Assembly: GCA_945900935.1 (NCBI GenBank)
Contig: CAMDKT010000262.1
Span: 1-7,934 of the forward strand
Source of the DNA: Candidatus Sulfopaludibacter sp. SbA3
Lineage (GTDB): Bacteria > Acidobacteriota > Terriglobia > Bryobacterales > Bryobacteraceae
Reading direction: 5' to 3'
Length of the DNA: 7,934 bases
Shown: positions 1 through 5,698 of the stretch, piece after piece
Numbering within the stretch: the first letter of the stretch is position 1
Layout of the letters: each line of letters begins with the position of its first letter
Program-made: the position numbers and the translations under genes
Notes under the pieces: model-generated
Told to the model about the DNA's origin: nothing
Databases searched by the model: none
Seen by the model: only the letters and a program-made list of their open reading frames with translations

Positions 1-1
1 G

Positions 2-415
2 CCGCTGAAGAATCTGCACTGTCCGAAGCTCGACCGCTCGTTGTCGGCTTTGCTTGAAGACATGGATCAGCGCGGCATGTTGAAGGAGACGCTCGTGGTT
101 TGTGTCGGCGAATTCGGCCGCAGTCCGCGCATGGGCGTGTCGACATCGGGTAACTCCAATTCGCCCGACGGCCGCGATCACTGGCCGTATTGCTACAGCG
201 CCGTCGTCGCCGGAGCCGGCATCGCCCGCGGCATGCAGTATGGCGAATCGGACGCCACCGCGTCTTCGCCGAAAGAAAAACCGGTCCATCCCAATGACCT
301 GTTGGCGACGCTTTACTACTCGCTCGGTATCGATCCCGACATGGAGATCCGAAACCATCTGAATCAGCCGCGCGAGCTGGTAAAAGGAAAAATCGTCACC
401 GATCTGTTCGCTTAA
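2..415 (+). CDS. DUF1501 family protein, C-terminal part (5' end outside window)
   Basis: This is an open frame running in from the left edge, with its first full codon at base 2 and 137 residues visible. It carries the C-terminal hallmarks I know from DUF1501 (sulfatase/alkaline-phosphatase-fold) proteins: a LDRSLSALLEDMDQRGML segment, the VGEFGRSPR strand-and-turn motif, and a GRDHWP motif. The terminal part reads HPNDLLATLYYSLGIDPD, also typical. Family members are usually more than 400 residues, so only the last third is seen. DUF1501 genes usually sit beside DUF1553/DUF1549 (PSD-type) genes in Acidobacteria, Planctomycetes and Verrucomicrobia. The partner would lie upstream, outside the window. 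The biochemical function is not established; an exported, Tat-dependent, hydrolase-like role is generally suspected. It ends 4 bases before the next start, so the two are probably co-transcribed. Confidence 0.9.
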   Translation, partial: PLKNLHCPKLDRSLSALLEDMDQRGMLKETLVVCVGEFGRSPRMGVSTSGNSNSPDGRDHWPYCYSAVVAGAGIARGMQYGESDATASSPKEKPVHPNDLLATLYYSLGIDPDMEIRNHLNQPRELVKGKIVTDLFA

Positions 416-419
416 CAAA

Positions 420-2066
420 ATGAAAAAGTTATTCCTGCTCCTTTTCGCCGCCTTGTGCGTGTTCGCCCAGCCGAAACCGCCCGAAGTTCCGGCCGATGTC
501 CAAGCCGATTTCGACGTTGAATACTCGCGCGTCGGTGAGCGCGTGGCCATGGATATTTTCCGGCCAAAAACGATGAACGGCGTGCAACCCGCCGTGCTTT
601 GTATTCACGGCGGTGGATTCCGTGCCGGTTCACGCGCCAGCTACCATGCACTGGCAATCAAGCTGGCCCAACGTGGTTATGTCGCGGCCACGGCGAGTTA
701 TCGGCTGGCTCCGCGCCATCAGTTTCCAGCGGCCGTTGAAGACGTGAAGGCGGCCGTGCGATTCCTGCGCGCGAACGCCAAGAAGTACAGTATCGACCCG
801 GACCATATCGGGACCACCGGAGGCTCGGCTGGCGGGCACTTGGTTTTGATGCTCGGCCTGACGGGCGATAACAAAGTCTTCGACGGCTATGGACCCAACC
901 TCGATCAATCGGCGAAAGTGCAAGCGGTCGTCAACTACTACGGCCCCACCGATTTCACGAAGTCCTACGGCAAAAGCGTTGACGCGCATCTCGTGCTGCC
1001 ATTGTGGCTCGGTGGCGATCTGGAGCACGAGCGGAAGTCTCATCAGGTTTCCAGCCCGCTGCATTACGCCAATCCGCTTGCCGCGCCGCTACTTTCCATT
1101 CACGGCACCGAAGACAAGTACGTCGAACACGCGCAATCCGTTTGGATCACCGAACGCCTGCAATCCATGGGCGCCGAAGCCGAGTTGCTAACGCTCCCCG
1201 GTGCCGGTCATGGCTTCAAAGGCGCTGACGCCGAAAAGGCCGAAGCCGCTCTATTCGCCTTTTTCGACAAGCAGCTCCGCGTGAAAAATCAGCGAAAGGT
1301 GCTGATTTCCGATCATGGTCCGAAGGGCGAAATCGTGCTGATGAACTGGCCGTCGGGCCAGGAGCTTGCCCGTTACCCCAATGGCCGCGGCCACGACGTC
1401 CAGCCATTGCCAAATGGCCATGTGCTTTATACTGTTGCCCCCGAACACAAAGTCGTTGAAGTCGATGCTCAGGGCAAGCGCGTGTGGGAATGTTGCGACA
1501 AATTGGAGCACCCGCTTTCCGCTCAGCGCTTGGGAAATGGCAATACGCTCATCGGCGATGCGAAGGCCGGCCGCGTTATTGAAGTCGACAAGATGGGCAA
1601 AACCGTGTGGCAATACGCCAGCGAAGATATCGGCAACATGCGTATGAGAAATTCCAGGCGCACCGCCGCCGGGACCACGCTGATTTGCGTGGAAGCCGTC
1701 GCCAAGGTGATCGAAGTCGATAAAGATGGCAAGATCATTTGGAGCTGGCAGGCGCCGGGCGATCTCTCCAAACGCCGACTCTACCAAGCGTCGCGGTTAG
1801 CCAACGGCAATACCCGCATGACGATTTCCGATCCCGGCGAAATCGTGGAAGTAAACCCCAAAGGCGAAATCGTCCGTTCCATCGCCGGAAACAAGATGGA
1901 CATCCAAATGGGCTGGACCAGCGGGCACGACGAATTCCCCAACGGCAATCTCTTCATCTCCGACTACACCGGCCGCCGGCTGCTGGAAATCGACCCCCAA
2001 GGCAAAGTGGTCAACCAACTCCGCATGGGCCCCCGCACCGTCGCCTCCGTCGCCGTCGTCCGTTAA
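420..2066 (+). CDS. Secreted alpha/beta-hydrolase (esterase-like) fused to a beta-propeller domain
   Basis: The protein has 548 residues and two modules. Residues 1-17 are a Sec-type signal peptide (Lys-Lys, then a hydrophobic run, ending CVFAQ), so it acts outside the cytoplasm. Residues about 30-285 are an alpha/beta-hydrolase of the carboxylesterase/HSL type: oxyanion-hole HGGG at 63-66, nucleophile elbow GGSAG with Ser136, acid Asp232 in HGTED, and base His264 in GAGHGF. The triad is therefore complete. Residues about 290-548 contain at least five repeats of the pattern hEVDxxGKxVW plus RLxNGNTLI (around 345, 386, 430, 475 and 521), as in PQQ-like or arylsulfotransferase-like beta-propellers. 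A carbohydrate-ester or xenobiotic-ester substrate is plausible but cannot be read from sequence. The start ATG lies 4 bases after the DUF1501 stop and has no close Shine-Dalgarno, which suggests translational coupling. The stop shares TTAA with the stop of the opposing pheA. Confidence 0.88.
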   Translation: MKKLFLLLFAALCVFAQPKPPEVPADVQADFDVEYSRVGERVAMDIFRPKTMNGVQPAVLCIHGGGFRAGSRASYHALAIKLAQRGYVAATASYRLAPRHQFPAAVEDVKAAVRFLRANAKKYSIDPDHIGTTGGSAGGHLVLMLGLTGDNKVFDGYGPNLDQSAKVQAVVNYYGPTDFTKSYGKSVDAHLVLPLWLGGDLEHERKSHQVSSPLHYANPLAAPLLSIHGTEDKYVEHAQSVWITERLQSMGAEAELLTLPGAGHGFKGADAEKAEAALFAFFDKQLRVKNQRKVLISDHGPKGEIVLMNWPSGQELARYPNGRGHDVQPLPNGHVLYTVAPEHKVVEVDAQGKRVWECCDKLEHPLSAQRLGNGNTLIGDAKAGRVIEVDKMGKTVWQYASEDIGNMRMRNSRRTAAGTTLICVEAVAKVIEVDKDGKIIWSWQAPGDLSKRRLYQASRLANGNTRMTISDPGEIVEVNPKGEIVRSIAGNKMDIQMGWTSGHDEFPNGNLFISDYTGRRLLEIDPQGKVVNQLRMGPRTVASVAVVR

Positions 2067-2899
2067 GCGCCCCGCGGATAGCACCCCAAAACGTGGACCG
2101 CGTCAGCGAACTCGCCCAGATGCCCCAGCGCCCTTTGCGCCACTTCAGCATCTACATGTTCCAGAAAATCGACGTAAAAATGGTATTCCCACGGCTTTCC
2201 GCGCAACGGCCGGGATTCAATCTTACCCAAATTGATGTCCCGCAGCGCAAACACACTCATCGCCCGGAATAGCGCCCCCGGCACATTCCGCAAATTGAAA
2301 ACAATCGACGTCTTCCAATCGCCCTTCCGCGAAGCGGGACGGGGCGTTGCCTCCCGCCTCAACAGAAAAAATCGCGTAAAATTCTGCCGGTCATCCTCAA
2401 TCGAACGCTTCACGATATGCGCTCCGTAATACTCCGCCGCAACCGATGACGCAATCGCCGCCGCCCCCGGCTCCGGATTCTCCATCAAATGCTTCACGCT
2501 CCCCGCCGTGTCGTAAAACTGCACTCTTTCGATCTGCGGATTCTCCGCGAAAAAGCGCAGGCACTGATTCAACGCCACCGGATGCGAATACACCCGCCGA
2601 ATATCCCGAAACCGAATTTTCCCGTGCGCCATTAAGTTGTGGACAATCCGCAGATTCGTCTCCCCGATAATTGGCAGTTGAAATCGCAACAAATGGTCAT
2701 AATTCTCGTGAATCGACCCATGAAGCGTATTCTCAATCGGCACCACCGCCGCATCCGCTTTCTTCATTGCCACCGCTTGAAATACCTCCTCAAATCGCTG
2801 ACACGGCAGTACAACAACGTCCGGTCCCAATAACTTCCTCGCCGCTTCCTCGCTAAACGCCCCACGTTCCCCCTGAAATGCCGCCGTCAGTTTTTTCAT
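2063..2899 (-). CDS. pheA: Prephenate dehydratase (monofunctional, PDT + ACT)
   Basis: The 278-residue enzyme converts prephenate to phenylpyruvate, the committed step to phenylalanine, in the cytoplasm. The catalytic PDT domain spans about 4-183: FQGERGAFSEEAA near the start, PIENTLHG at 54-61, and the TRF motif at 175-177, whose Thr is catalytic in the family. An ACT domain follows at about 195-275, with GALF (208-211) and ESRP (228-231). These are the motifs that bind phenylalanine in feedback-regulated family members, so allosteric inhibition is expected. There is no chorismate mutase domain, so this is the stand-alone form. I chose the ATG at 2897-2899 over a longer frame because AAAGGA lies 6 bases upstream and because the longer frame would lie inside ubiX. 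The ATG overlaps the ubiX TGA (ATGA), which implies coupled translation from a ubiX-pheA transcript. Confidence 0.95.
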   Translation of the reverse strand: MKKLTAAFQGERGAFSEEAARKLLGPDVVVLPCQRFEEVFQAVAMKKADAAVVPIENTLHGSIHENYDHLLRFQLPIIGETNLRIVHNLMAHGKIRFRDIRRVYSHPVALNQCLRFFAENPQIERVQFYDTAGSVKHLMENPEPGAAAIASSVAAEYYGAHIVKRSIEDDRQNFTRFFLLRREATPRPASRKGDWKTSIVFNLRNVPGALFRAMSVFALRDINLGKIESRPLRGKPWEYHFYVDFLEHVDAEVAQRALGHLGEFADAVHVLGCYPRGA

Positions 2900-3480
2900 T
2901 CTTCGTCCTTTCGAGTTCCGTCCCACCGCCGCGCATCCGGTGCCGGCAATCCGATAAGATCCAATACCCGGTCCACACACTGATCCACAATGTCTAAAAC
3001 CGTATCCGGCTTGCTGTAAAAGCCCGGAACCGGCGGCGCAATAATCGCCCCCATTTCGGCCAACTGAACCATCGTCCGCAGATGCCCCAAATGAAACGGC
3101 ATCTCCCGGACCATCAATACCAGCCGCCGCCGCTCTTTCAGTGTCACGTCCGCGGCTCGTGTAATCAAGTTATCCGTGATCCCGTGCGCAATCGCCGACA
3201 TCGAGTGAATCGAACAAGGCGCCACCACCATCGCCTGTGTCGTAAAACTCCCCGACGCTAACCGCGCTCCGATGTCTTCCTGCGGATAACTAAAATCGGC
3301 CATTTCTCGAAACGCGAGTGCTTTTTTACCCATTTCCAGCCAAGCTGTCCGCTCGCCGGAGCGGCTGAGTATCAGATGTGTCTCCACTCCGTCCGCTTTC
3401 CGCAACTTTTCCAGCAGCCTGAACCCAAAAATAGACCCTGATGCCCCAGTCACTCCGACCACTATTTTCGTTTTTTCCAC
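2896..3480 (-). CDS. ubiX: Flavin prenyltransferase UbiX
   Basis: The 194-residue protein is of standard UbiX/Pad1 length. It transfers a dimethylallyl group to FMN to make prenylated FMN, the cofactor of UbiD-type decarboxylases in quinone and aromatic metabolism. Visible features are the FMN-binding GASGS at 12-16, APCS at 87-90, the TDNLITRAADVTLKERR segment (102-118), and PPVPGFYSKP (149-158). Lys115, Arg125, Glu126, Tyr155 and Arg171 fall in the same relative spacing as the active-site residues I recall from Pseudomonas UbiX, so the enzyme should be active. The start is GTG at 3478-3480. No in-frame upstream start or good Shine-Dalgarno is seen. The gene is first in a unit with pheA, sharing ATGA. 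A 20-bp palindrome lies 14 bases upstream of the start. No ubiD is in the window. Confidence 0.95.
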   Translation of the reverse strand: MEKTKIVVGVTGASGSIFGFRLLEKLRKADGVETHLILSRSGERTAWLEMGKKALAFREMADFSYPQEDIGARLASGSFTTQAMVVAPCSIHSMSAIAHGITDNLITRAADVTLKERRRLVLMVREMPFHLGHLRTMVQLAEMGAIIAPPVPGFYSKPDTVLDIVDQCVDRVLDLIGLPAPDARRWDGTRKDEE

Positions 3481-3493
3481 GTTGGCAAATCGC

Positions 3494-3513
3494 TTGTTCT
3501 GAATTCAGAACAA
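3494..3513. promoter_or_regulatory. Perfect 20-bp palindrome, candidate operator
   Basis: TTGTTCTGAATTCAGAACAA is perfectly self-complementary with no central spacer, and the flanking bases do not extend it. It lies in the 118-bp divergent intergenic region between ubiX (start at 3480, minus strand) and the XRE regulator (start at 3599, plus strand). Helix-turn-helix dimers commonly bind such sites, and the adjacent regulator is the obvious candidate binder (inference). As RNA it would be a stem with no loop, so a DNA site is more likely than a terminator. I could not identify convincing -35/-10 boxes for either direction. Confidence 0.6.
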
Positions 3514-3598
3514 ATACTCCTTTTATTCGTTATCTCTTCGCTGTGCTTAGTGATACACTCAGTTTACTGTTTCCAGGGCTCTGGGACAGCATCATATC

Positions 3599-4390
3599 AT
3601 GGACGATGCAGGCCAACGCCTGAAACGGGCGCGGGAGAGATTGAATCTCCGCTACCGGGACGTCGAAGACGCCAGTCTTCGAATTGCCGAACGAAGAAAA
3701 AACGACGAATTTATCGTAGCTTTGTCTCGCCTCTCTGACATTGAAAACAAAGGGACTGTTCCGTCGATTTTTCGAATGTACAGCCTCTGCGCGATCTACC
3801 GTCTGGACTTGTCCGAGGTCCTTCAATGGTACGGCGTCGACACCACCCAACTGCCAGCCGACTCGGCCCAGGTTGAAATCGAGCGCACTCACCTTATCGG
3901 GTTCCAGGTCCAGGATCAGGGCGAAGTCCAACTCCCGCTCCGTCTCGATCCCGGCATCGACCTCGAAAAGACAACCTTCCTCAGCCGTATGATCCAACGC
4001 TGGGGCCGGCTTCCCCTTATGTTGTTGAACGGATTGGATTTGAAGGCGCATCGCTATGCCTACGTTGGCAGTGAGGACTGGTCCATGTACCCCCTCATAC
4101 AGCCCGCTTCGCTCGTGCTAATCGATGAATCAAAACGTCGTATTGTCATGACTGGCTGGTCCAATGAGTTCGAACGGCCCATCTACTTCTTCGAACATCG
4201 TGACGGCTTCGCTTGCGGCTGGTGCCATCTGGAGGAAAACCGCCTTGTCTTGCAACCCCATCCCGCCTCCATGTGCTCTCCGCGTATCTATAAGTATCCG
4301 GAGGAGATAGACGTGATTGGCCAGGTCGTCGGCGTTGCTATGCGCTATGACCCTGCGCGGCGACGCCGAACCGCTGCCGCAGGATCTTAG
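3599..4390 (+). CDS. XRE-type HTH regulator with LexA/S24-like C-terminal domain lacking the catalytic lysine
   Basis: The 263-residue protein is probably a DNA-binding cytoplasmic regulator. Residues about 4-80 form a helix-turn-helix region of the Cro/C1 type with an unusually long loop: RLKRARERLNLRYRDVEDAS, then LSRLSDIENKGTVPS, then a helix ending EVLQWYGV. Residues about 150-250 resemble the S24/LexA C-terminal fold: EDWSMYPLIQPASLVLID matches the family's Ser-Met-x-Pro segment (Ser162), and EIDVIGQVVGVAMRY matches its closing strand. In the segment where LexA carries its general-base Lys (TVKRL), this protein reads ACGWC, with Gly207 at the Lys position in my by-eye alignment. Self-cleavage is therefore unlikely, and the domain may instead bind a ligand or mediate dimerisation. 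The ATG at 3599 has no strong Shine-Dalgarno. The gene is divergent from ubiX across a palindrome and overlaps the convergent downstream gene by 53 bp. Confidence 0.82.
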   Translation: MDDAGQRLKRARERLNLRYRDVEDASLRIAERRKNDEFIVALSRLSDIENKGTVPSIFRMYSLCAIYRLDLSEVLQWYGVDTTQLPADSAQVEIERTHLIGFQVQDQGEVQLPLRLDPGIDLEKTTFLSRMIQRWGRLPLMLLNGLDLKAHRYAYVGSEDWSMYPLIQPASLVLIDESKRRIVMTGWSNEFERPIYFFEHRDGFACGWCHLEENRLVLQPHPASMCSPRIYKYPEEIDVIGQVVGVAMRYDPARRRRTAAAGS

Positions 4391-4796
4391 TGGCTCCACG
4401 CATGTCGCTGGCAAACAGCGATTTTTCCGCCGACAACGATCCCGTCGGCAGAAGCCCGCTCCATGTTTCGGCTCTCGACCAGTGCCGCAACACTTTTAAC
4501 GGGTCTTCTCCCGTCGTTCGCAAGTAGATGTCTAAATCCTCGACCTTTTCTTGCAATCCTAGCGCCAGCCACTCCTGAAAGGCCCTTCGGTGGCTTACCC
4601 GAATCGCCTTATCCGCATCCCCGTCACCGTAAACCAGCGCCAGCCCATGATGCTCATAACGCCCGGTTATTGGGCTTCGCAGCGTTGATAGGTAGACTAT
4701 ACGTCCTACCAGTACTGGGATCTGCGAAAGCGTATGCCGCCATAGATCCGTGTCGGCGCTGCGCTCCAGTAAGCTTTTTGGACGTGCGGTTCGCAT
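4338..4796 (-). CDS. Conserved-looking hypothetical protein, 152 aa
   Basis: I cannot assign a function. The 152-residue product is soluble, with no signal peptide or membrane segment, and is rich in Arg, Leu, Glu and Asp. It has a balanced, protein-like core around residues 20-120, including LVGRIVYLSTLRSP and an aromatic YEHHGLALVYG segment, followed by amphipathic helices (HRRAFQEWLALGLQEKVEDL, then DLDIYLR). This pattern resembles an acidobacterial family of unknown function that I recall only loosely. The ATG at 4794-4796 is the first start in frame; only a weak AGAAG precedes it. The 3' end overlaps the end of the XRE regulator on the other strand (4338-4390). The opposite-strand frame at 4463-4843 is less protein-like, which is why the minus strand was chosen. 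The gene is divergent from the CYPC-repeat gene across 351 bp. Confidence 0.7.
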   Translation of the reverse strand: MRTARPKSLLERSADTDLWRHTLSQIPVLVGRIVYLSTLRSPITGRYEHHGLALVYGDGDADKAIRVSHRRAFQEWLALGLQEKVEDLDIYLRTTGEDPLKVLRHWSRAETWSGLLPTGSLSAEKSLFASDMRGATKILRQRFGVAAQGHSA

Positions 4797-5147
4797 CGGC
4801 TTCTGATAAGAATTCTACAGCAAATCTTTCTATTTTTGGCTAATTCTTTTCGTCCGGTGCTAAACGAAACACCTTAGGACTATGTTCCATTTTCAGAAAA
4901 GGTCTAGGGAGTTACTACCAGTACCAATGGAACTAATGCATCCTAATCTCGTTCGGTGCGTTGAGCAAGAAAATACGGCGCTGGGTTCCGAAAAGCTGGT
5001 CATTTGTGCGAAACACCGCTTGTGGCGTTCGCCGCCGCTAATTGTCGATTAGCGAAGACTTTCCGGCTTCAGGACCCAAGTTCGATCGAGGTGGATGTCA
5101 TCACCCCGCTCGACAACTGTTCCATTCGAAAAATAGAGGAAAAAATC
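4797..5147. other. 351-bp divergent intergenic region upstream of the CYPC-repeat gene
   Basis: No convincing gene is seen here. The stretch is more AT-rich than its surroundings in its first half. It contains a hairpin at 5036-5054, an AGAGGA ribosome-binding site at 5135-5140 serving the downstream gene, and two short direct repeats: CGAAACACC at 4865-4873 and 5009-5017, and TGTTCCATT at 4883-4891 and 5118-5126. The repeats are short enough to be chance. No clear sigma-70 promoter could be picked by eye for either flanking gene, though both must start here. An in-frame upstream extension of the downstream gene (from 5004) crosses the ribosome-binding site and looks non-coding. Confidence 0.5.
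5036..5054. promoter_or_regulatory. Small hairpin / inverted repeat in the leader of the CYPC-repeat gene
   Basis: CGCTAAT and ATTAGCG form a perfect 7-bp stem around the loop TGTCG. It ends 93 bases before the start codon of the repeat-protein gene. It could be an operator for a dimeric regulator or an mRNA leader structure. It is not followed by a T-run, so it is not an intrinsic terminator. No experimental or family-level support is available. Confidence 0.35.
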
Positions 5148-5525
5148 ATGAAAAAGAGCTTATTGGTCGCCATTTTACTTCTCCCGCTTGCCTTTGCCAA
5201 GGCCTCTTCCGGATCACAAATCGTCCCGCTGCCTGATTGCTACCCCTGCGAGCCTGACACGCGCAGCACCGCCAGCGCCGCCCGCATCCTTCCGCTGCCT
5301 GAATGCTTCCCCTGCGAGCCCGATTCGCGCAACACCGTCAGCGCCGCCCGCATCCTTCCGCTGCCCGAATGCTACCCCTGCGAGCCCGATTCGCGCAACA
5401 CCGTCAGCGCCGCCCGCATCCTTCCGCTGCCTGAATGCTATCCCTGCGAGCCCGATTCGCGCGACATCCACGCCACCACAACAAAGTTGATCACCCCCGT
5501 GCGCGGCCTGCGCCGGGAAGCGTAA
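5148..5525 (+). CDS. Exported protein with four tandem 22-aa CYPC repeats
   Basis: The 125-residue product matches no family I recognise. Residues 1 to about 18 are a clear Sec signal peptide (MKKSLLVAILLLPLAFAKA), with likely cleavage after AFA or AKA. Residues 22-109 are four head-to-tail 22-residue repeats (22-43, 44-65, 66-87, 88-109), each carrying the core PLPECYPCEPDSR with one Cys-(Tyr/Phe)-Pro-Cys pair. The mature protein therefore holds eight cysteines and is rich in Pro, Asp and Glu. A 16-residue tail, TTTKLITPVRGLRREA, follows. The ATG at 5148 is chosen because AGAGGA lies 7 bases upstream and the signal peptide starts there. Possible roles are binding of metal ions or heme, a disulfide-rich surface peptide, or a multi-core precursor peptide. 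All are speculative, and no modification enzyme is nearby. Two hairpins follow the stop, suggesting a monocistronic transcript. Confidence 0.8.
   Translation: MKKSLLVAILLLPLAFAKASSGSQIVPLPDCYPCEPDTRSTASAARILPLPECFPCEPDSRNTVSAARILPLPECYPCEPDSRNTVSAARILPLPECYPCEPDSRDIHATTTKLITPVRGLRREA
5211..5474 (+). repeat. Four tandem 66-bp repeats inside the CYPC-repeat gene
   Basis: The units lie at 5211-5276, 5277-5342, 5343-5408 and 5409-5474. Units 2 and 3 differ at only two bases of 66, one of them the Phe/Tyr change. Unit 4 matches unit 3 closely for its first 50 or so bases and then diverges at its end. Unit 1 is the most divergent. The 66-base period keeps all reading frames phased, which explains the long open frames on other strands. 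This pattern indicates recent duplication or homogenisation by recombination. Confidence 0.95.
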
Positions 5526-5545
5526 TCTCACCACTCTGATCGGCC

Positions 5546-5581
5546 AGGCCGCGATGCAGTCTTCTCGCGGCCTTCCGTTTT
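5546..5581 (+). terminator. Hairpin, probable intrinsic terminator after the CYPC-repeat gene
   Basis: AGGCCGCGA (5546-5554) pairs perfectly with TCGCGGCCT (5565-5573) across a 10-base loop. The 9-bp stem is GC-rich and is followed by TCCGTTTT, a short and imperfect T-run. It begins 20 bases after the stop codon at 5523-5525. Placement and stem strength favour a terminator; the weak T-tract lowers certainty. Confidence 0.6.
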
Positions 5582-5605
5582 CCGCTCCCCTCCACGAGCG
5601 GAAAA
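5578..5605. terminator. Second hairpin, possible bidirectional terminator or processing element
   Basis: TTTTCCGCTC (5578-5587) pairs perfectly with GAGCGGAAAA (5596-5605) across an 8-base loop, giving a 10-bp stem. It directly abuts the first hairpin and shares the TTTT that follows it. It has no T-run of its own on the plus strand. It may reinforce termination, protect the 3' end, or act in both directions. Confidence 0.5.
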
Positions 5606-5698
5606 TCAACCTGGGCGGGTGCCGCCTCTACCTCCTCCCGCAATTCCAATTTCTGGGGGGTACGTAATGGTATTATTAGGAAGTCCCTAAGGTCCCAG

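Noticed and set aside
2900..2980. Longer N terminus for prephenate dehydratase
   Set aside because: It lies wholly inside ubiX, and the family normally begins at the KKLTAAFQG strand, which has its own Shine-Dalgarno.
3494..3513. A classical LexA/SOS box
   Set aside because: The half-sites GTTC and GAAC are arranged GTTC-N8-GAAC, which fits neither the CTGT-N8-ACAG nor the GAAC-N4-GTTC consensus known to me, and no SOS gene is present.
4463..4843. Plus-strand 126-aa open frame
   Set aside because: It is antisense to the better-composed 152-aa gene, its amino-acid makeup is irregular, and no ribosome-binding site is seen.
4704..4920. CTACCAGTAC occurring twice
   Set aside because: It is a ten-base match with one copy inside a coding region, so it is likely chance.
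5004..5147. N-terminal extension of the CYPC-repeat protein
   Set aside because: The extension would bury the signal peptide and crosses the AGAGGA site; its sequence looks non-coding.
5211..5474. CRISPR-like array
   Set aside because: The repeats are directly adjacent with no spacers, and they lie in a phased coding frame.
5188..5609. Long open frames in two other frames over the repeat gene
   Set aside because: The 66-bp unit is a multiple of three, so any frame that is open in one unit stays open in all. Neither has a signal peptide or a ribosome-binding site like the 5148 start.
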